From: Isochrysis galbana
Taxonomy: Eukaryota; Haptophyta; Isochrysidales; Isochrysidaceae
NCBI GenBank assembly: GCA_018136815.1
Contig: CM030931.1
Span: forward strand, 6,206,148 to 6,270,147
Reading direction: 5' to 3'
Length of the DNA: 64,000 nucleotides
The notes beneath the pieces are model-generated. The model was not told where the DNA came from, did no database searches, and saw only the letters and a list, made by a program, of their open reading frames with translations. Numbering within the stretch: position 1 is the stretch's first letter; each line of letters opens with the position of its first letter. Made by a program: the position numbers and the translations under genes. Below, piece after piece: positions 23,801 to 35,800 of the stretch.

Positions 23801-26800
23801 GAAACACCGGGGGTCTGCACCTTGCGCGAGGCGTAGCCTGTGAGGAAGGGAGGCACGCTCGACACCAGCCCTAAGAACTTCGCCCAGTTGATGATGGCGA
23901 GGCTCATCACACCGGGGCTCCCCGGCCGAAGAGCAGCCCGGAATGCGGCGGCGCCCTGCTCGAGCGTGATCAAGCCGAGGCCCGACGCCTGGATCCGCGC
24001 GTTGACGGCGCTGCCCGCGGCCATGCCCACATCCGCCCAAGGGCCCCATTGAACGCTCGTCGAAGAGACGCCGCTCTGCCGCCGCCGCACGCCGAGCGCA
24101 TCCAAACAGCTGTTGGCGCGGCGTAGTTCGACTGACCGCCGCCGCCGATCAGAGAGGCGATCGAGGAGAAGAGTGTGAAGGCGTCAAGTGCCGTCGCAGC
24201 GCAACACCCCTGAAGCAGCCAACCGCCGTGCGCCTTGGGCGCGTACACGCGTCGAATCGTGCTCGCGGTCTGCGCACGTAGCAGCCCGTCCGACAGGACG
24301 CCCGCGGCGTGCCACACCCCGGACAGGCGCTGCGACGCGTCGGACAGCACGCCGACGATCAATCGATGCACCTCCGATCGCTCGCCCGCGTCGCACCGGG
24401 CCACGTGCGTGTTGCACGACGTGCGCTTCGCGAGTCGCGCCGCGTCGACGGCGGACACCGACCCGCCTCGCGCAGCCAGTACCACTGCGCCTACACCATT
24501 CTCGCCCAGCCACCTCCCGGTCACAACACCAAGCCCGCCCGTCCCGCCGGTAAGCACGTGCGAACCGCGCGGCGCCGCGCTAGATGTCGACGGAACGCGC
24601 ACGACCACCTTGCCTAGGTTTGCCCCGCTCTGCAGGCACCGGAACGCCGCATGCAAGCCGCGCTCCATCGCGAAGCACTGCAAAGGCAAGCCATGAGTGA
24701 CACCCGCTTTCGTCCGCGCCGACAGCGCTTGCAGCGTCCCACGCATCCAGTCCGGCGTCTGCTCGATGGTGCTGTCGAGCGCAATCGCCACGTACCGCAC
24801 CGCACGCGACGAGAGGCGTCGCTCTTGGCTCCACACGGCACGCTTGCCGATTTCGGCCAGGCACCCGTCCTCGCGCAGCAGTGCAAAAGAAGCGGCGATG
24901 AAGTCGAGCGACAGGCTGTTGAGCACAAAGCGCAGGCGACAGCCGCGCAGCGAAACGGACGCGCCGTAGCCGAAGGCGCTGCCCTCGCGCGAGCTCAGAG
25001 TCTCACCGGTGAGGCCCACGCCGTGCATGAGGAAGTGCTTGTACGGACGACCAACGCTCGCGCTCGCCCGGACGCCAACCCAGTGCGCGTACTCGCGCGC
25101 CGCAAGGCCGACGCCGCCGGCGCCAGCCTGGAGCAACGCGTGGTGGCCTTGGGCAGGCCGCGACGCAAGGAGCGACACGTGCACTGTGCACCAGGTGGTC
25201 GGCAGGGTGCACGCCTGCTCGACGGTGAGCGATGAATCGATCGAGGCCATCAGCCGCGAGTCGCTGCGGGCGATCGACGCGAGCGCCGCGAGCCCGTGCC
25301 CAAGCACCCTGTCTCCCTCGCCGAGGTGGCGTGAGCCGGTTCCGCAACGGGCCACCTGCGCCGCACAGTCGCTGCCCGGAGGACCTGGGTCACCGGGATA
25401 CACGCCGAGCACATTGAGCACGTCGCGGAAATTGAGGCCCACCGTACAAACGTGCAGCTCCACCTCGCCCTGAGACGGCGGAGAGCCGCTCGTCTCCTGC
25501 GGCACGATCCGAAGATTCGAGATGGCGCCACGCGCGTCAAAATGCATGCGGATCGGCCCCGAGGCAGACATGGGTGCCCCAACAAGGCGAGGTACTCGGA
25601 GCAGAGCGCCGTCCAAAGCCACCTCGGGCTCAGGCTGGCCGCCATACTCACTGCCGAGCACGGAAGCAGCTCTCGTTGATGCGCCAAGTGCGCTGTCGAG
25701 ATCGATGACCGGCGAGCACGAGCCGGGCGCTTCAGAGCGTGCTTGACGAGCCAGCCCGAGCAGCCCGGCGTGCGTCGAGCCGTTCGAGCACTGGACACGG
25801 GCGCCTACCGCACCGCACGACACGAGCCACAACGGGAGGGCTGGCCTCGTCGTGTGCACGCGCACCGCCTCGAAGGCTGCGTCGAGGGCCGACAGCGGCT
25901 CCGACGCTCCGACTCCGCTGCCGACGCAAACGGAAAACGACACGGCAGCCGTTCTCGCCGAGCCGCCGATGGGAGCTGACCGGGTCGCCTGGCGTGGACG
26001 GCCCGCTGACGAACCCAGCTGGAGTACGGAAGACGCATCTCCATCAACCCTCTTCTTGATTGCGTCAGCCTGCCACGCCGTCACGTACATGTGGGATTGG
26101 CGAGCGACGACTGCCCGTGTGGCCGAGGACTTGAACGCGCGCGTCTCAAATCCATCGAGCTGAGCACCCCACCCGCCGCGGTCGCTCAGACTCACCAGCG
26201 CGACCCCTGTCGCGCCAGCGCCCTGGCGCTCGGCCACCGCCCAAAGGCGGCCTTGTGCGCAGTCTAGCGTCGCCTCGCTCACAGAAAAGGGCAGCCGTAT
26301 CTCTGCCGCCCGCTCGCTCACGAGCAGCGCGGTAAGCTGCAAGCCGCCATCCAGGTCGGCCGGGTGCACAAACATCGCGTCGCGCCGCCCACGCCGGTGC
26401 AGACGTCCGACCGCCTCCCGCGCACCGTGCTCCGCCCATGTGGACCGCAGCTGGCGGAAGGTGGCCCCGTACTCAAGGCCGCTCGTACGGAAGCCAGAGT
26501 GGAGCGCTCCCACGTCCACAACGACGCAATAGCCTGCTCGTGCCCTTGCCGGCTGTGGTCGTCGTGTCTGATTCACTACGATGGACCCACCGAGAGAACC
26601 CCCGCAATGCGCCACGCTGGCCCCATCCTCCGCGGTCTCGCTGCGCACCTCGAAGCGCTCCTCGGCCTCGTTGAGCTCGCAAAATACCGTGCTTCCGACG
26701 GCATCTCTTGCTATGAAGAGAGGCTGCAAGAAGAAGACCCGACGTTGCCGCGCATTCGAGCTGCCACAGGCCGCCCGCACCATCTCGAGATAACCGGCCG

Positions 26801-29800
26801 CTGGGAACACCACACGACCCTGCACAACGTGGTCAGCCACCAACTCGTGCAGCGCTCCGGCCACCGGTGAGCTGAAGCGTACGAGGCCGTCCCCAGCATC
26901 TGCAAGACGGTGCTGCGCGAAGGCGTGCGCAGAAGCGCGCCAGGCAAAGCGCCGACGCGCGTACCTCGGATGCTCGCGACGAGTGCGGTGAGCCCGTCCG
27001 AAGTCAGCACAGTCCTCTTGCACAATGGCGTGGACGATGGTGCCACTGTATCCGAAGGAGCTCACCCCGCCGGCGCGGTGGCCGGCCTCCTGGGCTTCAC
27101 ACACAGGCGCGCGCGAGTGATGCACCGGCAGCGAGCACGGGAGGCCATGCAGCGCCGCTTTCACGTGCGGATTGATCTGCCGAAGTTGCCCGTTGGGCGA
27201 AGCCACGCCCACGCCGACGTCCACTGCGAGCCGGAGTAGCCCCGTGATGCCCGCGGCCGGCTCAGCATGCCCGACGTTTGCTTTGATGCTGCCGACGGCC
27301 AAGGCCTCGTCGGCCTCGCGAGAATCGAGCAGCGCGGACACCGAGCGCGCCTCGATGGGATCGCCGAGCTCGGTGCCGGTACCGTGCGCCTCCATGCACG
27401 AGAGCTGTTCCGACATCATCGCCGCATCGGCAAGCGCAGCCCACAGCAACGCCCGCTGCGCCTGCCCATTAGGAGCCGTCAAGCTGGCACTCCTGCCGTC
27501 TTGCCGCACGCAGCTGCCCAGCAGGCGAAGCGTGTCGCGCTCGCCTGACCCGCTCGCCCCGAGAACGCCGGCGCAACAAGCCTCTCCGCGAACGTAGCCG
27601 TCGGCGCGAGAGTCGAACGTGTGGCAGTGGCCGCGGGCGGAAAGCATGCCCGCCGTCGCGAACGTAATGCCCACACCCGGCAAGAGCATCATGCTCACAC
27701 CCGCTGAGAGGGAAGAGACGCACTCGCGATGCTGCAGCGCGCGCAACGCAGCATGGTTCGCGGCCAAGGCGGCGGAGCATGCGGTGTCGTACGACACGCA
27801 GGGCCCTTGCATGCCCAACACGAAGGAGATCCGACCCGACGCAACCGAATGGCTGCTTCCCGTGGCGGCGTACACGCTTCGGCCAAGCGAAGCTGTCGTG
27901 CGTACAACCTCGGCGAAGTCGTTGGCAGCGATGCCGAGGAACACGCCCGCCACACAGTTCAACAGGGTGGCCTTGTCGAGAGAGGCGCAGTGCAAAGCCT
28001 CGTACGCGCGCTCCAAGAGCACGCGCTGCTGTGGATCCATCGCACCAGCCTCGCTCGGCGAGATGCTGAAGAAGCTGTTGTCGAAGAGCTCGGCGTCGCT
28101 CATGAAACCGCCGAACCGTGCTCGCTCGCTGACGAGGCCAGTCGGGATGTCCGCGCCGCCCAGCAACCAACGACTCAGCGGAACCTCGGTGATGACGTCG
28201 ACCCCAGACGCGGCTGCACGAGAGAGCGAGTCGACGCGAACAATGCGTCCGGGGAGCATCGAGCTCAAGCCGCGTAGCCGCACCACCAAAGCGCTGCCTC
28301 GAGCCATGGGACGGGTCGCAACGCTCGAGACGTCCGGTGACGCACCATGGCCAGACGCCAAGCCACTACCAGCAGCCCCCGCGGGCTTGACGGACGTACT
28401 CTCGAAATAGAGCGCGAGCTGTCTTGCCGTGGGATAGTCGAAGATGAGCGTGCTAGGGAGCGTCTGGCCGGACGCCTCTTGCAACTGGTTGCCGAGCTCG
28501 ACAGCACCTAACGAGTCGAGTCCAGCTTCCATCAGCGGTGCGTCCGGATCGACCCCCGAGCCGATCGTCGACTCGAGCGCCTCCATGATCGTCTCGAGCG
28601 TCACCACACGCTGCCCGACGCCAGCCTCCGAAACACCGGGGGTCTGCACCTTGCGCGAGGCGTAGCCTGTGAGGAAGGGAGGCACGCTCGACACCAGCCC
28701 TAAGAACTTCGCCCAGTTGATGATGGCGAGGCTCATCACACCGGGGCTCCCCGGCCGAAGAGCAGCCCGGAATGCGGCGGCGCCCTGCTCGAGCGTGATC
28801 AAGCCGAGGCCCGACGCCTGGATCCGCGCGTTGACGGCGCTGCCCGCGGCCATGCCCACATCCGCCCAAGGGCCCCATTGAACGCTCGTCGAAGAGACGC
28901 CGCTCTGCCGCCGCCGCACGCCGAGCGCATCCAAACAGCTGTTGGCCGCGGCGTAGTTCGACTGACCGCCGCCGCCGATCAGAGAGGCGATCGAGGAGAA
29001 GAGTGTGAAGGCGTCAAGTGCCGTCGCAGCGCAACACCCCTGAAGCAGCCAACCGCCGTGCGCCTTGGGCGCGTACACGCGTCGAATCGTGCTCGCGGTC
29101 TGCGCACGTAGCAGCCCGTCCGACAGGACGCCCGCGGCGTGCCACACCCCGGACAGGCGCTGCGACGCGTCGGACAGCACGCCGACGATCAATCGATGCA
29201 CCTCCGATCGCTCGCCCGCGTCGCACCGGGCCACGTGCGTGTTGCACGACGTGCGCTTCGCGAGTCGCGCCGCGTCGACGGCGGACACCGACCCGCCTCG
29301 CGCAGCCAGTACCACTGCGCCTACACCATTCTCGCCCAGCCACCTCCCGGTCACAACACCAAGCCCGCCCGTCCCGCCGGTAAGCACGTGCGAACCGCGC
29401 GGCGCCGCGCTAGATGTCGACGGAACGCGCACGACCACCTTGCCTAGGTTTGCCCCGCTCTGCAGGCACCGGAACGCCGCATGCAAGCCGCGCTCCATCG
29501 CGAAGCACTGCAAAGGCAAGCCATGAGTGACACCCGCTTTCGTCCGCGCCGACAGCGCTTGCAGCGTCCCACGCATCCAGTCCGGCGTCTGCTCGATGGT
29601 GCTGTCGAGCGCAATCGCCACGTACCGCACCGCACGCGACGAGAGGCGTCGCTCTTGGCTCCACACGGCACGCTTGCCGATTTCGGCCAGGCACCCGTCC
29701 TCGCGCAGCAGTGCAAAAGAAGCGGCGATGAAGTCGAGCGACAGGCTGTTGAGCACAAAGCGCAGGCGACAGCCGCGCAGCGAAACGGACGCGCCGTAGC

Positions 29801-32800
29801 CGAAGGCGCTGCCCTCGCGCGAGCTCAGAGTCTCACCGGTGAGGCCCACGCCGTGCATGAGGAAGTGCTTGTACGGACGACCAACGCTCGCGCTCGCCCG
29901 GACGCCAACCCAGTGCGCGTACTCGCGCGCCGCAAGGCCGACGCCGCCGGCGCCAGCCTGGAGCAACGCGTGGTGGCCTTGGGCAGGCCGCGACGCAAGG
30001 AGCGACACGTGCACTGTGCACCAGGTGGTCGGCAGGGTGCACGCCTGCTCGACGGTGAGCGATGAATCGATCGAGGCCATCAGCCGCGAGTCGCTGCGGG
30101 CGATCGACGCGAGCGCCGCGAGCCCGTGCCCAAGCACCCTGTCTCCCTCGCCGAGGTGGCGTGAGCCGGTTCCGCAACGGGCCACCTGCGCCGCACAGTC
30201 GCTGCCCGGAGGACCTGGGTCACCGGGATACACGCCGAGCACATTGAGCACGTCGCGGAAATTGAGGCCCACCGTACAAACGTGCAGCTCCACCTCGCCC
30301 TGAGACGGCGGAGAGCCGCTCGTCTCCTGCGGCACGATCCGAAGATTCGAGATGGCGCCACGCGCGTCAAAATGCATGCGGATCGGCCCCGAGGCAGACA
30401 TGGGTGCCCCAACAAGGCGAGGTACTCGGAGCAGAGCGCCGTCCAAAGCCACCTCGGGCTCAGGCTGGCCGCCATACTCACTGCCGAGCACGGAAGCAGC
30501 TCTCGTTGATGCGCCAAGTGCGCTGTCGAGATCGATGACCGGCGAGCACGAGCCGGGCGCTTCAGAGCGTGCTTGACGAGCCAGCCCGAGCAGCCCGGCG
30601 TGCGTCGAGCCGTTCGAGCACTGGACACGGGCGCCTACCGCACCGCACGACACGAGCCACAACGGGAGGGCTGGCCTCGTCGTGTGCACGCGCACCGCCT
30701 CGAAGGCTGCGTCGAGGGCCGACAGCGGCTCCGACGCTCCGACTCCGCTGCCGACGCAAACGGAAAACGACACGGCAGCCGTTCTCGCCGAGCCGCCGAT
30801 GGGAGCTGACCGGGTCGCCTGGCGTGGACGGCCCGCTGACGAACCCAGCTGGAGTACGGAAGACGCATCTCCATCAACCCTCTTCTTGATTGCGTCAGCC
30901 TGCCACGCCGTCACGTACATGTGGGATTGGCGAGCGACGACTGCCCGCGTGGCCGAGGACTTGAACGCGCGCGTCTCAAATCCATCGAGCCGAGCACCCC
31001 ACCCGCCGCGGTCGCTCAGACTCACCAGCGCGACCCCTGTCGCGCCAGCGCCCTGGCGCTCGGCCACCGCCCAAAGGCGGCCTTGTGCGCAGTCTAGCGT
31101 CGCCTCGCTCACAGAAAAGGGCAGCCGTATCTCTGCCGCCCGCTCGCTCACGAGCAGCGCGGTAAGCTGCAAGCCACCATCCAGGTCGGCCGGGTGCACA
31201 AACATCGCGTCGCGCCGCCCACGCCGGTGCAGACGTCCGACCGCCTCCCGCGCACCGTGCTCCGCCCATGTAGACCGCAGCTGGCGGAATGATCGACCGT
31301 ACTCAAGCCCCATCGCGCGAAATTCAATGTACAACCGCGTCGCATCTATGACCGATGCACACGCTGCATGTGCAACTCTCACTAGGGATTGAAGATTATT
31401 GTCGAGTGCAAATGTCGTGCCAAGGGACCCCCCGCAGTGGGAAACGGTAGCATCCTCCTCGTTCTTGCCACGTACCTCAAAGCACCCATCCGTCATCCTC
31501 ACCTCACATGACACCTCATGCTCGCTTGCGACATCCCGAAAGATGATAGGCTGGAGGAAGTATATGCGAAGTTGTCGAAGGTTTGGTTTGCCGATTACGG
31601 CGCGGACCATCTCAAGATAGCCAGCAGCTGGGAAGACGATGCGCCCCTTTATCATGTGACCATCCACGACGTCGAGCAGGGGCCCGAGCAGAGGAGAGTT
31701 TGCGTGGATGAGATCTGATTGATTTGACCACCGCCTTTGGCAGAAAGGATGGGCGGCGACACACCACTTGAAGCAACGCCGAGCGAATCGGATTGGCGAT
31801 GGCGGCAATAGCAACCGAATAGATCCATGGGCTCGGAGGGTTGCGTGGACTATGGTGCCGCTGTAGCCAAAAGAATTGACACCACCGTAGCAACCGTAGC
31901 GCTCCTGTGTGCGCACTTGTGCTAACTGCGTAGGTAGTGCAAATGCGACTGATCGTATTGATGTGCCTACGTGGGGATTCAGCACTCTCAATTGAGCATT
32001 TGCAGGAGAATCCACATGCTGCATCGATGATGCAAGTCTGACGAGCCCTGTGATTCCTGCGGCAGGCTCAGTATGCCCACAATTCGCTTTAATGCTGCCC
32101 AAGACGAGGGCCTCCTTAGGCTTTCGATGTGTCTGCAGCGAAGCCATGGACCTTGTCTCTATTGGATCCCCTAATGCCGTGCCCGTGCCGTGCGCCTCCA
32201 TGAACGTGAGCTGGTGCGGTCTCATCGACGCGTCCTCAAGTGCTGCTAGTATCAAGCTTTGTTGCGACTGGCCGTTCGGAGCAGTCAAGCTCGCGCTCTT
32301 GCCATCTTGGCGCACGCAGCTCCCCAGCAAACTCACTCGACTTCGATGGGAGCTCTCAAATATTGAAGTATATAGTGCGACCGCACAGCACGCCTCTCCA
32401 CGGGCGTAGCCGTCGGCCCGATAATCAAATGTGTGGCTGCGGCCAAGAGCAGAAAGCATGCCAGCAATGGCAAACGTCAGGTGGCAATCCGGCAAAAGCA
32501 TGACGCTGACGCCCAAGACGATGCTCATCGTGGCTTCATGCTGTTGAAGACCCCGCAACGCGCCATGATTTGCCGCGAGCGCTGCCGAACATGCCGTGTC
32601 ATAAGAATAACATGGGCCTTGCAACCCTAGGACGAAAGAAAGTCTACCTGAAGCTACAGAATGGCTGCTACCTGTCGCGGTATACACACCACGTGAAAGC
32701 GCCGGCGCGCGAGTTACGAGGTGCTGGAAGTCGCTACCCGCGATCCCGAGGTAGATGCCCGTTGCAGAACCCATCAGATGGCTCTTACCCATACCCACAG

Positions 32801-35800
32801 CATGCACGGCCTCATAGCCCCGTTCTAAAAGCATGCGTTGCTGAGGATCCATGTCACGTGCCTCTGCAGGTGAAACATGGAAGAAGGAGTTGTCGAAAAA
32901 CTCTGCCGACTGCATGAAGCCGCCATGCCGAGCACGATCCCTCACTAACGCAGAAGCAGCACTTGTTTCGTATGAGGACCAGCGCGAGAGCGGCACCTCC
33001 GTAATAAGGTCGGTGGTCGTGGTCAGCATTCTCCTGAGATGGAAAGCCGAGGCCACCGTCCCAGCAAGAGCGTTCGTATTCGGTCCCACGTGTATGTCGA
33101 GAGGTCTCAAGGACTCGTCGCCTCGAGCAGCTAGTGCTATATGCTTGGGACTTGTTGTGTTCAAGTATGCTGCCATGTGGCGGAGCGTAGGATAATCGAA
33201 CAATAGGGTTTCGGGCAAATCTGCCTGACCAAGCCGCTCGATCAGTGCTCCTTGGAGCTCTAGAGCGCTCGCAGAGTCGAACCCAGCCTCCATGAGAGGC
33301 GCATCTAGAGACAGATCGTTGCCGAGGCATTCGGCTGCCAACGCTTGGAGCTCGTCCTCGAGGATGGGGCTCTTGTTCGAGCCACTGGATGATTTGATAT
33401 TCGCGTCGCTTTGCGAAGTATTGAAATGAGTGGCCATCTGGCGTAGAGTGGGGTAGTCGAACATGAGAGTCTCGGGAAGGTCGCTCACTCCAAGCCGTTC
33501 CATCAGTTCCCCCTGGAGTCCAAGTGCACTCGCTGAGTCGAAGCCTGCCTCCATCAAAGGCGTGTCAAGCGACAACTCGGCGCCTAGGCAATTCATCGCC
33601 AACGAGTGCAACTCGCTTTCAGAGATCGCACATCGATAAGCCAATGTGCCAACCTTGGGTGAAGAGGCGCTCGAGCCACGTATCTCCTCGCGAACAGGAG
33701 GCTTGCTGTCATGATTGAAGTGCGCGGCCATGAGGCGCAGAGTTGGAAAGTCAAACATGAGAGTTTCCGGCAAGTCCGACACGCCAAGCCGTTCAACGAG
33801 CTCTCCCTGAAGACCAATAGCACTCGCGGAATCGAATCCCGCCTCCATAAGTGGAGTGTCAAGAGAAAGGTCGGCACCAAGGCATGAAATTGCCAGCTCG
33901 CGAAGTTCATCTTCAGAAATCTGGAGGTGGCGGAGGGAGGCGCGCTGCTTGCTCGGATTGCTCGCGCTGCGGGACTCTGCCAACCCACTGGGAGATTGGC
34001 CGGACGGATGGTGCGATCCGTTTTTGTCGTTGACGGCATGAACACTGCTGTTCAAGGGGGTCGGCACCGGTGAGGCCGGTGAGGGGCTGTCTCGGCGCAG
34101 TGCCTCTTGTCGCTGCGTCCACCACCCCACCGCCTTCTCACGATTCGGAGTACGGTTGCTGCTTGACCCATCTTTGTCCTCGGCTTGTGATGCTGCTGGC
34201 TTAGGAGTGTCTTCCCAGTGCAACAACACAGCTTCTCTTGGAATGAGAAAAGCCGCGGGCGCCAACGCCGGTGCCTCGCCCTTTCTTGCGGCAGCGAACT
34301 GCAGATATGCCTCTCTACATTTTCGTCTTTGCAGCTTGCCCGACGTCGTCTTGAGTATACTCCGTGCCCTCAAGAGGACGATGGCATACGGGCGAAGCCC
34401 TTCGCCTTCCTTGACACCGTTGATGACCTGACGCACTATCGCTTGAAGCTCACTCTGCTGCACAGGAGCATCTGGGCGCACCTCAGCGAGCACAATGAGG
34501 ACTTCGCCATCTTCGTGTTGGGGCTGCACTGAGAAAGCGGCACAGCACCCAGGACGGAGGAACGCCGAGCTGCGCTCGGCGTGCCCTTCGATGTCGTGTG
34601 CGTGCAAAGTGCGTCCCCGCATCGTCAGCACGTCCTTGATCCGCCCCACAACGTAGAGATGCCTTTGCCACATGAATCCAAGGTCGCCTGAGCGCATGTG
34701 AGCATCCGCGGTGCCATCATTGGAGAATGCGACCACGTCTGACGCCAGCCGAGCGCCAAAGGTGTGAGCCGACACCTCTGGCAGATCCCAATAACCACGA
34801 GCGACCGACTTGCCAGAGACCCAAATCTCACCCACTGTCCCATCTGGCTGTTCAACCATTGTGTCAGGGTGCACGATTGTCACCCGTTGATGCGTGCGCC
34901 ATTCCTCTTCGACGAAGCAGCCCGGGCACTCAAACCTTGATTCCTGGCCGGCGCGTTTATTGGCCGGTGGAGGCATTGCGACGTCCCCAGCCCATAGCCC
35001 TCGCTCCACCGTTAGCGTGACGGGATTTTCCATAATCCCAGCGACATAAACACAGTTCTCAGCGAGGCCATAAGAGCATGCCCACGCATTCGCCGGGAAT
35101 CCGTACTGCCCGTAGCGGGCGCTGAAATCTCGCAGTGTCTCCGCTCGAATCGGTTCCGCGCCGTTCAGCGCACAGCACCAGTGGGATAGATTGATTCCGA
35201 CTAGCTGGCGCTCTTGAACTCGGCGCAGGCAGAGGATGTAGCCAAAGTTCGGAGAGGCCGAGAAGGCGTAGTGTGTTGCGTGCAATTTCGAGATGGCCTT
35301 GAGCCAAGCATAAGGTTGCTGGAGGAATGTGGCCGGCGACATGAGATCAGCACGAAAGCCGACAATGGGGGCCAAGAGGCAGCCGCCGATTATGCCCATG
35401 TCGTGATACTGTGGTAGCCACGAGACCATGCAAATGTCCTGTGCTGGCTCAACGGCACGCGTGACCTGCCTCATGGCGAGGATGTTGTTCACGAGGTTTC
35501 GAGTAGAAATCATCACGCCTTTAGGATGGCCGGTCGACCCTGACGTAAACTGAAGGAAAGAGATTTCAGCTGGGTCTGCCGGCTCGCACCGCTGCTTCAC
35601 CCATTGCTCGAGCCACTGCGCATCGGTGCTACTAAAACGGGTCGAGAGGTCGTCCGTGGACCGCCACACCCAGCCCTCAGGCCATGTGCACTCCCCGCCG
35701 ACCAGCTTGCTCGAAAGCCATTTCAGTCGCAAGTACCTGCACGGGCAGAGTGTGCGGATTGGCATTGCGAGGCTGGCAAAGCGCATTACGAGATGCTGCG

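Larger units (their letters stand above)
13910..31290 (-). repeat. Near-perfect tandem array of PKS modules, 4830-bp period, 3.6 copies
   Basis: Identity starts abruptly at 13910/18740/23570/28399 and ends at about 31290. The period is 4830 bp (4829 across the deletion at about 24116), which is 1,610 codons. Differences I noticed: T for C at 14665, a missing C at about 24116, and four changes near the upstream edge at 30948, 30991, 31177 and 31272. Clustering at that edge looks like the end of a gene-conversion tract. The array is visibly GC-richer than the flanking parts of the gene. Confidence 0.95.

Noticed and set aside
13927-28500. Many plus-strand and out-of-frame minus-strand open frames of 60-263 codons, repeated every 4830 bp
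   Set aside because: They are antisense or off-frame shadows of the GC-rich PKS modules. Their repetition follows the DNA repeat, and none has a domain of its own.
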